Below, piece by piece: positions 8,568 to 16,800 of a DNA stretch of 64,000 bases. Positions within the stretch are counted from its first letter, which is position 1. Every line of letters starts with the position of its first letter. The notes under the pieces are model-generated. The model was not told the origin of the DNA. It did no database searches and saw only the letters and a list, made by a program, of their open reading frames with translations. The stretch lies in contig CAZTWL010000004.1 in the NCBI GenBank assembly GCA_964617825.1, positions 1 to 64,000 on the forward strand, given 5' to 3'. The position numbers were made by a program, and so were the translations under genes. The stretch is from VSJD01 sp964617825. GTDB lineage: Bacteria > Verrucomicrobiota > Kiritimatiellia > JAAZAB01.

Positions 8568-9887
8568 TTATCGGCGCTCCCTGGCATCTTCCCATGCTAA
8601 TGTTGAACCATCGGTGCGGATCAAGACGGTGCGTGGCAAGGGCTTGATAAAATGCTGACGCAGACTGTAGGTATAAGCGCCCTGTGCCGGTATCAGGAGA
8701 ACGTCGCCGGTTCGAATGTCGTTGCCGTAATACGAATATCCCCAGACATCGTGCGGCGTGCAGAGCGCGCCAAGGACATGGAAAGGGCGCTCGACCGGTC
8801 CCGGACGCGACAGGTTGATTACGGGAAAAAATTCGCTTTCGTACCGTTCCCAACCCACGGTGTTGGTCCCCGCGTCCGTGATGGCGATATCCTCGCCTTT
8901 GCGATCAAGCACGCTGAGCAGGATGTGCATGCTATCGTTGCAAATCCAGCGGCCGGGTTCCGCGCAAATTTGACAGCGGATATGCGGAAACACCTCGATT
9001 TTAAGCGCGGCGCCAATCCGTCGGGCAAATTCGCCGATCGCGGCTGCGGGCTGAAAGCTGCGGGCCGGACGGCAGCCTAGCGCCTTCACGGTTGCGCCGG
9101 CGGAATTGTTTGACAGGGGTTCCAGCGACCATGAACCGGGAGGCGGCCAATAACCGCCGCCGATATCGATAAACTCGATCTGCGTCCGCATCGCTGCCGG
9201 CAGGAGCCGCAAGGCTGCGCCCAGACGCCCTACAAAAGCCACGTGCGCCGTGGGGTCCATATTCCAGCTTGTATGGAATTGCAGTCCGCGCAAATCCACA
9301 TGCGTTGCGCGCATCGCTTGTTCGATAAATCCGGCCAGGTCAGCGAGCGCAATCCCGAATTTTCGCCACAGGCCACGCTCATCGGTGGTCAGCCGCACGC
9401 CGGCGCGGATCGTCGCGTTCTCCTGCTTAGCCAGGTGTTCCAATCGTTCCAGCTCTCCCAGACTATCCAGCAGCACCGTCACCCTATCCCGATGGCGGAT
9501 TGCCAGGCCCAGTTCATCGCCAGTTTTTGCCGGTCCGCTGAACACAATGCGTTGGGCGCCGGCCTCAAGCGCCAGCCGTAATTCTTCTCCGCTCGAGACG
9601 TCGAGTCCAAGCCCGGCCTTCACAACGGCTGCGACGATCAGGGGATGCGAATTCGACTTTAGGGCGTAATAAACCTGCATGCCCGGCAATTCGGAACGAA
9701 ACGCCTCCGTGAATGCCCTGGCCCGGTCCAAAACGGTCTGTTCCTCGATCACATACAAGGGTGAGCCGTGCTGGCGGACAACGCTCAGGAATAATTCGCG
9801 CCGTTCGGAGTACATGCCTACAAATGCGTCGAGTTCGTCCGGCTGCTTGCCCGCATTCGATTTGTGCATGTTTTGCGGTAGGCTCAT
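8568..9887 (-). CDS. Fold-III PLP-dependent decarboxylase (DAP/ornithine decarboxylase-like)
   Basis: About 439 residues from an ATG at 9887 that overlaps the stop of the upstream gene as ATGA. The alanine-racemase-like barrel is clear: PLP lysine in VYYALKSNSHP, LDVSSGEELRLA, the HTSWNM strand, the glycine-rich phosphate loop FIDIGGGYWPP, and EPGRWIC. In the C-terminal beta domain, GALCTPHD holds the Cys and Asp that line the active site of lysine, ornithine and diaminopimelate decarboxylases. The insert after GGGYWPP is unusual. Because the gene is translationally coupled to an ATP-grasp fusion and not to lysine genes, it more likely makes an amine building block for a secondary product than lysine. 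The substrate is unknown. Confidence 0.85.
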   Translation of the reverse strand: MSLPQNMHKSNAGKQPDELDAFVGMYSERRELFLSVVRQHGSPLYVIEEQTVLDRARAFTEAFRSELPGMQVYYALKSNSHPLIVAAVVKAGLGLDVSSGEELRLALEAGAQRIVFSGPAKTGDELGLAIRHRDRVTVLLDSLGELERLEHLAKQENATIRAGVRLTTDERGLWRKFGIALADLAGFIEQAMRATHVDLRGLQFHTSWNMDPTAHVAFVGRLGAALRLLPAAMRTQIEFIDIGGGYWPPPGSWSLEPLSNNSAGATVKALGCRPARSFQPAAAIGEFARRIGAALKIEVFPHIRCQICAEPGRWICNDSMHILLSVLDRKGEDIAITDAGTNTVGWERYESEFFPVINLSRPGPVERPFHVLGALCTPHDVWGYSYYGNDIRTGDVLLIPAQGAYTYSLRQHFIKPLPRTVLIRTDGSTLAWEDARERR

Positions 9888-12142
9888 ATGCATTTGGCGG
9901 CGGCAATTTTCACGTTCAACTTTGCATCGATCGCGCGGCAATCCGCCTCGATGTTTTCTGAGGCTGAAGGCTGAAAAATGGCGTAGCCCAGCATACGCGA
10001 TTCAAAACTTTCAGGCGGTTGAAGCACGCGCTGCCCCGGGCCCCGTTTAAGGCTGACCTCCAGCACACGCGGATCGCTGCTTACGGCATCGGTATCGATG
10101 GCCGTTATAACTCCGGATTGCGCGGTAAAAAAACGCAAGCCGACCCGGCGTTGCCATTGCGATGCCGGCGGGATACTGACGGGACGCTGTTCGGCGAAAT
10201 CAAGCGCCAGGGCCAGGATATCGAGCCCGCAACTCGACCGGATTAGCGGCGGCAGGCAGTCACCCCCGGGACGCGGGGCAATTTCGATCAAAACCATGCG
10301 GTTATCTTCCATGATGAAGTCAACCATGCACAGTGCACGGTCAATTCCCACCGCTTGCGCCGCCGCACGTAATTGCTGTTCAAGCGCGCCATTAGTCATG
10401 CCCGGTACAGTTTCCGGCAGCTGATAGGCCAGGACCGTGCCGGGGGTAAGTTCCGGCTGCAGCCATTTCTTGGCGATGCGGATGACCTCGATCTTGTCGC
10501 CATCGATCATGAAATCACAGCTGTATTCCGGCCCCTCGACCCACTCTTCCATCACCACCGTGCGCCGCGGATCCACCCGGAGTCCGCCGTATTCGTAGGG
10601 CGCATACATCCGGGCAGCCGATTGCCCGGCCAGTCGATCACGCATGATGTCAAACGCGAGGATACACTCGTCAGCCGTTTTACAAACGAAGACTAACTCG
10701 CTTCCTGAACCAGTCAGTGGTTTTAGAACCGCTTTCTGCCGTCGGCAAAGGCCGAGAAACTGCACCGCCTGCTCGGCCGTTTCGATCTGCCGTGAGGCCG
10801 GGCAGGAAAGGCCGGCGCGTTCCCAGCATTGTTTCGAAATGTATTTGCTGCGGCAGGTCACGATGGCCTCGGCTGACGGGTACGACAAGGATAATTTGTT
10901 TGCGATAAACGCAGCCAAAGGCATGGACTCGCAATCGAAACACGCTACGCCGCTCGCCCATAGGCCGTAGTGCGTCAGATGGCGGCGGATACGAGCCAAT
11001 CCTTCTTCCGGTTGATCGAGCGGGCAGAGCACCTCGCCGGCCGAACTGGGCTGCGGCTCTTTAGCGCGTTCCCGTTCAAGAGGATCGGTGACGAATACCA
11101 CCCGGCTGGGAAAACGGCGATGGATGATGTCGATGTAATCCGAAGTCGTGCCAATGACCAGAACCCGTCCACCCTCCAGCCCATGCGTTACCCCGCCCGA
11201 TATTCTTTCTGTGGTTGGTTGCGTCGCGGCAAAAGCAGCATTGGAAAGCAGATAAAGCGGGCATGGGGTCAGGTGAAAAAGTTTTTTCCACGAAAAATCG
11301 CCACATAGAAAATCAGCAACCTGGAAACGCTCGCTGCAGGTCCGCTGCAGATGATGCATGTTGATCAATTTGGCGACTCCGGGATACTCGGCATGCGTTC
11401 CTCCACCCACAAGCGCGTATGCGCCGTTAACGAGAATGCCAATGTCGATTGCCGCCAAATTGCCGCCCAGGCGCAAACTTGTCAGGCGCAGCCAACCTCG
11501 CTCACGGGATAATTGCATTAGGCTGCGAAAACTCTCGAGGAAACGATGGTCATGAAAATAGGAATTAGCGCCGAAACGTTCGACGTTCATGGCGATCATC
11601 TGGTCGAAATCGGGCATGACGTCGTATAAATATTCAACTCCGGATGACTCAAGCCCAGCCAATTCGCGTTTCAATCTTTTGGCCGATTTGCCGGAGAACT
11701 CGTGGAAATACATCTGCAGATCATAGCCGTACATCTGGGGGAAAAATCGATAGGAGATCTCATCCACCGTTTTTTGCATCCGGGATGCAGCGGAATTGGC
11801 CTTCAAATACCGGAGGTGATATGGTCCGGGACACGCTTCCAAGAGTGCCTGTACCATGGCATCGCCATTGGCGATAATTCGATTTTGCTCCAGCCAAGTT
11901 GCCTGATGCCACGTTTCCCCGGGGAAATACTGATAACAGCCGGCCTCTTCAACCCAGCTCAAGGGCAGGAAGCCAGCCTGACCCTGATTGTCTTCCGCCA
12001 CAATGAAACAGGCCGGACGCTGAAAGTGCTTGTGAAAACAGGCGCGGACATCCCAATTATCCCACAGGGTCTCCTGCGGTATGAAGCGTTCCCAAAGCAA
12101 ACGACATTCGGACAGGTCGGTCACGATGCGATGTTTGATCAT
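9884..12142 (-). CDS. GNAT/FemAB-like domain fused to an ATP-grasp ligase
   Basis: 752 residues with two enzymatic halves. Residues 1 to about 310 look like a CelD/FemAB-type acyltransferase (GNAT_6): KSAKRLKRELAGLESSG, VERFGANSYFHDHRF, LGGNLAAIDIGILVNG, GVAKLINMHHLQ and a C-terminal DFLCGDFSWKKLF. From about residue 325 a pre-ATP-grasp strand (GRVLVIGTTSDYIDIIHR) leads into an ATP-grasp fold: AVLKPLTGSGSELVFV (ATP lysine), VVMEEWVEGPEYSCDFM, and the metal site MVLIEIAPRPGGD. ATP-grasp enzymes join a carboxylate to an amine through an acyl phosphate. Together with the coupled decarboxylase this suggests amide-bond formation with an amine product plus an acyl or aminoacyl transfer. Product and role are unknown. 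Confidence 0.8.
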   Translation of the reverse strand: MIKHRIVTDLSECRLLWERFIPQETLWDNWDVRACFHKHFQRPACFIVAEDNQGQAGFLPLSWVEEAGCYQYFPGETWHQATWLEQNRIIANGDAMVQALLEACPGPYHLRYLKANSAASRMQKTVDEISYRFFPQMYGYDLQMYFHEFSGKSAKRLKRELAGLESSGVEYLYDVMPDFDQMIAMNVERFGANSYFHDHRFLESFRSLMQLSRERGWLRLTSLRLGGNLAAIDIGILVNGAYALVGGGTHAEYPGVAKLINMHHLQRTCSERFQVADFLCGDFSWKKLFHLTPCPLYLLSNAAFAATQPTTERISGGVTHGLEGGRVLVIGTTSDYIDIIHRRFPSRVVFVTDPLERERAKEPQPSSAGEVLCPLDQPEEGLARIRRHLTHYGLWASGVACFDCESMPLAAFIANKLSLSYPSAEAIVTCRSKYISKQCWERAGLSCPASRQIETAEQAVQFLGLCRRQKAVLKPLTGSGSELVFVCKTADECILAFDIMRDRLAGQSAARMYAPYEYGGLRVDPRRTVVMEEWVEGPEYSCDFMIDGDKIEVIRIAKKWLQPELTPGTVLAYQLPETVPGMTNGALEQQLRAAAQAVGIDRALCMVDFIMEDNRMVLIEIAPRPGGDCLPPLIRSSCGLDILALALDFAEQRPVSIPPASQWQRRVGLRFFTAQSGVITAIDTDAVSSDPRVLEVSLKRGPGQRVLQPPESFESRMLGYAIFQPSASENIEADCRAIDAKLNVKIAAAKCI

Positions 12143-12699
12143 GGTTGTTGACGAAAGGATTGGGGATCAAGTCTATAATTACCGTTGAATAGCGATTGAT
12201 CCTAACATTCTCGCCTTTTTTTACATGGAGTCCGGCTTTTGTTCGAAGCGATGGCGACTCCACAGTGCTTCTCCGCCTTAATACGGCCCAAAAGGCAATG
12301 ATCAGGCGTAATTAATACCGGTTCTACCCTCCAATGTCGCGAATACGGTATAGACCCATTTGCCCGCTGGTTACCCAAATATCATTTTCACTTTCTTTTT
12401 GCAACGTTGTATCAGGACATTTTTTGGTTGGCACCAAAAATTCGCCACTGAAATTGTCGCGGTTGGCCGATGCAGGCGTGCAGCGTGCATTTCGTTCGAT
12501 TATAAGGGGACAATATATCTTCGTCGGAGATAAACTGGCGCGGACAATTTCCGTGCCCGCGCACAAATAAACGCAGGTTACTGGGCATCTTGATCATCTG
12601 GCTCCAGCCGTAGCGCCGTGGCAGACGGATAACCCGGTGCGGGTGCCAGGCCTTGACGGCGCTTAACATCGAGCTAGGATCCTGAGTGGCCCCAGGACC
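12143..12699. other. Intergenic region with no convincing gene
   Basis: 557 bases upstream of the ATP-grasp fusion and downstream of the DUF190 gene. Two overlapping minus-strand frames (12324-12566 and 12412-12669) have some protein-like stretches (for example ENDIWVTSGQMGLYRI) but no good start, and they share one stretch in different frames, so this could be a decayed gene. An imperfect hairpin, GGATCCTG/CAGGACCC (12677-12700), abuts the DUF190 stop and could help end that transcript, but it has no T run. The promoter of the ATP-grasp gene should lie near 12150-12230 on the minus strand; I see only a weak TATAGA-like element there. Confidence 0.4.
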
Positions 12700-13056
12700 C
12701 TACCCCTTGTCTTGTCCATGTTTGTACTTGATGACCTGGACCTTTTCGATTGTGATCAGCCCTCCGCATTGAGCCGATTCGAATAACGCATCCAGCAATG
12801 GCATAAACCGGTCGATTTTGTCAGCCTCGTCGACTATTTCGACAATGATTGGCAGATCGGTGGAGAGATCCAGGATCTTTGTCGTCCGGATTCGACTGGT
12901 TGGGCCGAAACCCAATATCCCCCGCCAGACGGTGGCTCCGGCAAGTTCCATTCTCCTTGCCTCGCGTACAATGGCCTCGTAAAGAGCCGTGTGCTTGACC
13001 TTGTCGTCTTCGCCCAGGAAAATCCGCAAGAGCTTGGCGTCCCGATTCAGTTCCAT
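12700..13056 (-). CDS. DUF190 protein (CrcB-associated, PII-like fold)
   Basis: 118 residues. DUF190 proteins have a GlnB/PII-like ferredoxin fold; typical here are the opening LLRIFLGEDDKVKHTALYEAIV, REARRMELAGATVWRGILGFG and the strand LPIIVEIVDEADKI. The gene start overlaps the end of crcB by 10 bases, the usual pairing, so it is probably an accessory or regulatory partner of the fluoride channel; its molecular role is not established. It is the last gene of a two-gene minus-strand unit. Confidence 0.9.
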   Translation of the reverse strand: MELNRDAKLLRIFLGEDDKVKHTALYEAIVREARRMELAGATVWRGILGFGPTSRIRTTKILDLSTDLPIIVEIVDEADKIDRFMPLLDALFESAQCGGLITIEKVQVIKYKHGQDKG

Positions 13057-13457
13057 TGTCCGCCTCCCATTCTAACGAGCAACCGTATCGCCATTATTCC
13101 GATAAAGAAAGCCATCATGGAGAGAAACAATGAACTGGCCAGGTAACATGCGGCATGCAGATATTCGCTGGAGCGCAGCATTTCGACAATCTCGTAGATC
13201 ATAGAAGACATCGTGGTAAATCCGCCGCAGAATCCGGTTGCCAAAAGGAGACGGACTTCAGGCGACATCGTTTCGCCGCGGGCCGCCAACTCCGCGATTA
13301 TGCCGATCAGGAAACACCCCCCGACGTTTGCGGCCAGCGTCCCTAACGGCCATTCGAGCGACAAACGTTGCGACATGACGCTCAGTCCGTAGCGCGCAAG
13401 CGACCCGGCAAAGCCGCCGATGCCCACGAGAATTGAAGCTGTTCCCGGATGTGCCAT
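13047..13457 (-). CDS. crcB: Fluoride channel CrcB/FluC
   Basis: 136 residues from the ATG at 13457. Four hydrophobic helices are visible and the family signatures are present: GGFAGSLARYGLS in helix 1, LGTLAANVGGCFLIG in helix 2 (the Asn of the fluoride path), and ATGFCGGFTTMSSM in helix 3 (the Na+-site/Phe region, usually GFCGGfTTFSTf). FluC forms a dual-topology dimer that exports fluoride from the cytoplasm. The downstream DUF190 gene overlaps it. I looked for a fluoride riboswitch in the 5' region on the minus strand and did not find the conserved pattern. Confidence 0.92.
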   Translation of the reverse strand: MAHPGTASILVGIGGFAGSLARYGLSVMSQRLSLEWPLGTLAANVGGCFLIGIIAELAARGETMSPEVRLLLATGFCGGFTTMSSMIYEIVEMLRSSEYLHAACYLASSLFLSMMAFFIGIMAIRLLVRMGGGQWN

Positions 13458-13874
13458 TAGTGTCTCGCCGTAAATCTTGTGCAAAGACAATCTATCTGCC
13501 TTGCCGCCCCAAGGTCAATGCCATAATGATTTCATGTCATGCTTCGCCGCCTCCCGAGGATGGGCTGACAAAACATTGACCAGCAAGAACAAGCAGCATA
13601 TCCATGTATATCTGATATGGTAGCAGACGAGGTCAGATCAGGGCGCGATATAATCCGAAACATACCATTTACGTCAGCCTTATCTTCATCTGTAAACATT
13701 CAACCGTGTCTGGCGACTGGACGGTTAAATAAGGTTTGCGTATTTAGTCGGCGGCATAATTAACGCGGAACGAAGAAAATCAACGCGGGTTACGGATGGA
13801 ACCCGCAGCCTGCATTGGCCCCGTTTTGAAGTTTGTCCTGTAATTATCCGGCCTTATTCATTATCTTGTTACCG
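13458..13874. other. Divergent intergenic region, possible sigma-70 promoter
   Basis: About 417 bases between the divergent crcB and the sigma-54 activator gene. On the plus strand TTGACC (13576-13581) and TATCCA (13599-13604) are 17 bases apart and could form a sigma-70 promoter for the activator, leaving a leader of about 265 bases. I see no clear riboswitch or small gene. The stretch 13620-13800 holds nothing I can name. Confidence 0.35.
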
Positions 13875-15224
13875 ATGAACAAGGCAACCACAGCACGCAT
13901 CCTGATCATCGAGGACGATCCCGATGGGCGCCGCTCTCTGGCGGAAGCCATGGAAGAAAGCGGGTATCTGGCCATTACCGCCGCCACCGGAGAAACGGGT
14001 ATCCGCCTCTTCAAAGATCAGACTTTCGATGCCGTGCTTTCGGATATCCGGCTTCCGGACATTGATGGACAACAGGTGCAGGAACGCCTAAAGGAAATCA
14101 ACGCCGATGTCCCCGTCCTGCTGATGACCGCCTTTGGCACCGTATCGGCCGCTGTGAATGCGCTAAAAGCCGGCGCCTATGATTATATCCTCAAGCCGCT
14201 TAACCTGACGGACATTCAGTCCAAGGTGGCGCATGCCATTGAAAACCGCCGCTTACGCTCACAGGTGTTGTCTTTCAGAAAAGCGCTCTATGGTCGCGAG
14301 ATTATTGCCGTTTCACCCGGGATGGTCGAAGTGCTCCGGCAGGTGAGAACCGTTGCCGCCACCCAGGCCACGGTTTTGATTCTCGGAGAAAGCGGCGCAG
14401 GCAAGGAATTAATTGCCCGCGCCCTGCACGATGGTAGCTCGCGCGCCGATGGTCCTTTCGTGGCCGTTAACTGCGGGGCTTTTTCGGAATCCCTGCTTGA
14501 ATCGGAACTGTTCGGCCATGAAAAAGGCGCTTTTACCGGGGCAACAGCTCAACATGCCGGCGCCTTTGAGCGCGCCGAAGGCGGCACGCTCTTTCTGGAT
14601 GAAATCGGTCTTGCCCCACCTTCCGTACAAACCAGGTTGTTGCGCGTCCTGGAAGAACGCGAAATAATTCGCGTAGGCGGCACCCGCTCAATTCCCGTAA
14701 ACCTGCGCGTAATTTCAGCCTCCAATCGCAACCTTGATGATCTTGTTGCCGAGCGCAGCTTCCGCCATGATTTGCTTTATCGCCTGCAGGTGGTTACGAT
14801 CCACGTCCCGCCCTTGAGGAAACGCCAGGAAGACATTCGGCCGCTTGCAGATTTTTTCATCGCAACCGCCTGCAGTTTGCATGGCCGCCACATCGACGAA
14901 ATCGATGATGGTTTTTACAAAACGCTGGAGAGCCATCCTTGGAGCGGCAATGTCCGTGAGTTAAAAAACGCGGTTGAATCGGCGGTCATAATGACCGCCA
15001 CACCAAGGTTGACCGCCGCCAGCCTGAAATTGGCGACGCCTGGCGAGCGCACCAACACGGAAATTGTCATTCCCCCGCGGACCCCATTGGCGGAGATTGA
15101 ACGCCAGGCGCTTCTGCAGTCGCTAACCCGTTGTTCCGGAAGCCGGAATTTGGCAGCTGCCGAATTGGGACTTTCTACGCGTACCATTCAGCGCAAGATC
15201 AAGGAATATGACCTGCCATTCTGA
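13875..15224 (+). CDS. Sigma-54-dependent NtrC-family response regulator
   Basis: 449 residues from the ATG at 13875. Domain order: receiver (acidic pair IIEDDPDG, phospho-acceptor Asp57 in AVLSDIRLPDIDG, Lys in YILKPLN), AAA+ sigma-54 activation domain (Walker A LILGESGAGKEL, the GAFTGA loop in HEKGAFTGATAQ, Walker B GGTLFLDEIG, R-finger region NLRVISASNRNL), and a Fis-type helix-turn-helix at the end (AAAELGLSTRTIQRKI). It activates RNA polymerase carrying sigma-54 after phosphorylation. No cognate sensor kinase adjoins it. A strong -24/-12 promoter lies 334 bases beyond its stop, in front of the Hsp20 gene, which makes that gene the obvious candidate target. Confidence 0.93.
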   Translation: MNKATTARILIIEDDPDGRRSLAEAMEESGYLAITAATGETGIRLFKDQTFDAVLSDIRLPDIDGQQVQERLKEINADVPVLLMTAFGTVSAAVNALKAGAYDYILKPLNLTDIQSKVAHAIENRRLRSQVLSFRKALYGREIIAVSPGMVEVLRQVRTVAATQATVLILGESGAGKELIARALHDGSSRADGPFVAVNCGAFSESLLESELFGHEKGAFTGATAQHAGAFERAEGGTLFLDEIGLAPPSVQTRLLRVLEEREIIRVGGTRSIPVNLRVISASNRNLDDLVAERSFRHDLLYRLQVVTIHVPPLRKRQEDIRPLADFFIATACSLHGRHIDEIDDGFYKTLESHPWSGNVRELKNAVESAVIMTATPRLTAASLKLATPGERTNTEIVIPPRTPLAEIERQALLQSLTRCSGSRNLAAAELGLSTRTIQRKIKEYDLPF

Positions 15225-15493
15225 GCGGACACTGCGCTTTGAGATGTTTTAGAGATCGCCTGATCCGGATGAATCTTCCAACGGATTGACCGAAAATACG
15301 CCACGGATGGCGGCGAAATCCTCGTCTTCCAATACATTTGGATAGCGATATCCGCAATGGCCACGTAATCATGGTCGGTCATGTTTACGACAAAATGTCC
15401 GGTTCGCAGACAGCTTGTCCTGCCGGCGCTGCCCAAACTCGGCGGACCTTGATCAATTCGAACGATTTCGTGCGCTGTCGATTTTACCGATCC

Positions 15494-15516
15494 CGAGCGC
15501 ATAGGCGCTCGTTTTT
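15494..15516 (+). terminator. Hairpin plus T run (terminator, or activator palindrome)
   Basis: CGAGCGC (15494-15500) and GCGCTCG (15505-15511) form a perfect 7-bp stem around ATAG, followed by TTTTT. This is a good intrinsic terminator for the activator gene. It also lies about 60 bases upstream of the -24/-12 element, so the palindrome could instead be an enhancer site for the activator. Confidence 0.55.
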
Positions 15517-15557
15517 CGGCGGATCTGCGATTCCTTGCCAGTTGCGCAAAACTTACT

Positions 15558-15573
15558 TGGCACGATTGATGCT
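15558..15573 (+). promoter_or_regulatory. Sigma-54 (-24/-12) promoter
   Basis: TGGCACGATTGATGCT matches the sigma-54 consensus TGGCACG-N4-TTGCW at all but one defined position, with GG and GC exactly 10 bases apart. It points toward the Hsp20 gene, 208 bases downstream, and follows the gene for a sigma-54 activator. Confidence 0.8.
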
Positions 15574-15780
15574 TAATCAATGCTGTCGGGAATCATTGCT
15601 TTCTTATACGGGAGGGATTAGGAGTGAAGGGAATATTTGAAAAGTTGCCCTCGCCTTGATCGGCATCCAAGGAAGTTGATGTTATGGAATAAATTTCAAG
15701 TCGTATCCTGTTGGCGGCGTTATTTTCCTGAATGTTTTTTTGGGGCCAGAGCGCTGATCGCAATAATAAGAGTTTATACC

Positions 15781-16617
15781 ATGGAACCCAATATTACAAA
15801 TTACGACAGCGAATCGAATCGGAAATCTCGAAGCCACTGGTTTCTGATCGCCTTAATTGTTTTACTTTGCGTCATAATCATTATGCAAGGGGTTGCTCTT
15901 TTAACCGTAAGGGCCGGGCGGCATGGTCAAACTCCTGGCCGAACATGGATTGAGCGCCTGCAGCATTTTTTGCCTGGTTCAGCCGATCAGTCCCGGCAAG
16001 CGTCCTTGGGCCATGACAATCAGATCGTTTTCTGGGAAACCACGGACGATCTCGAGCAGATTCACGAACAAATCAACCGATTATTGCGGAGCATGACGCC
16101 GACATTTGGCGCCATCTCCGGCAATCCTTTCGCCGGCATCCCCCTTCAACGTCAGGGCGTGAATCGTTCCTCCGCCATATTTCCGCACGAACGCGATCTG
16201 AACGAATTGCAGCGGGAAATCGAACAAATCTTTGCGAACGCTTATAATGAAAGCCAGCAGAACACGATGCTGTCGCGGTTCGATCACGGTTGGGACATGG
16301 TATCTTCGTCCGCGGCAATGAATATCGAAGATCACGGCAGCAATTATGTGATCAATGTTGCCCTGCCGGGGTATGCCAAGCAGGGGATCAAAATCAACGT
16401 GGAAGGCCATCTGCTGATCATCGATGCGAACCGGGCAACTAAAAAACAAGCCGCTGCAACCGGGACGCAAAGCGGACAGTTCCACACACAAATAATGATG
16501 CCGGAAAACATCCAGAGCACCGGCGCGCAGGCCACCTATGCAGACAACGTGCTTTGCATTCAAATCCCCAAGGCAACGGAGACCAATTCGCTTGTAAGAA
16601 CCATTGAAATCAGATAA
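15781..16617 (+). CDS. Membrane-anchored Hsp20/alpha-crystallin-like protein
   Basis: 278 residues from ATG 15781. A single transmembrane helix (about residues 20-42, WFLIALIVLLCVIIIMQGVA) follows a short basic N-terminus, so the rest probably faces the periplasm. A long helical, Gln-rich linker with an EQI..NRLL heptad pattern (about 95-165) leads to a C-terminal alpha-crystallin domain (about 178-278): NYVINVALPGYAKQGIKINV, VEGHLLIIDA, and the late AQATYADNVLCIQIPKA block. Ordinary Hsp20 proteins are soluble cytoplasmic holdases of about 150 residues, so the anchor and linker are unusual. A sigma-54 promoter lies upstream and the adjacent activator gene suggests inducible control. Envelope stress protection is inference. 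Confidence 0.8.
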   Translation: MEPNITNYDSESNRKSRSHWFLIALIVLLCVIIIMQGVALLTVRAGRHGQTPGRTWIERLQHFLPGSADQSRQASLGHDNQIVFWETTDDLEQIHEQINRLLRSMTPTFGAISGNPFAGIPLQRQGVNRSSAIFPHERDLNELQREIEQIFANAYNESQQNTMLSRFDHGWDMVSSSAAMNIEDHGSNYVINVALPGYAKQGIKINVEGHLLIIDANRATKKQAAATGTQSGQFHTQIMMPENIQSTGAQATYADNVLCIQIPKATETNSLVRTIEIR

Positions 16618-16800
16618 TTTTCAATTTTTTTTATGGAAGAAAAAACGCGCGTGAAAACAAATCTTGCCGCGGATGCAAAAACGACTTAATTCTGCTTGCG
16701 CTTGCATTTGCATCCAAGGTGTCGGAGTCCATGGTTGATTTCGTTAGGTTGCGGGTCTTTGCCCGCTTCAGTGGTACCAATAAAGGAGAGGAGAGACCTG

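Larger units (their letters stand above)
15225..15780. other. Regulatory intergenic region upstream of the Hsp20 gene
   Basis: 556 bases between the activator gene and the Hsp20 gene. It contains the hairpin at 15494-15516 and the sigma-54 promoter at 15558-15573, both listed separately. The open minus-strand frame across 15188-15580 does not look like a protein, and nothing else was recognised. The leader between promoter and start codon is about 195 bases and contains a GGGAGGGATTAGGAG stretch at about 15610 that is not followed by a recognisable gene. Confidence 0.4.

Noticed and set aside
13458..13620. Fluoride riboswitch upstream of crcB
   Set aside because: The conserved GATGG and pseudoknot-forming CC elements are not found on the minus strand upstream of the start.
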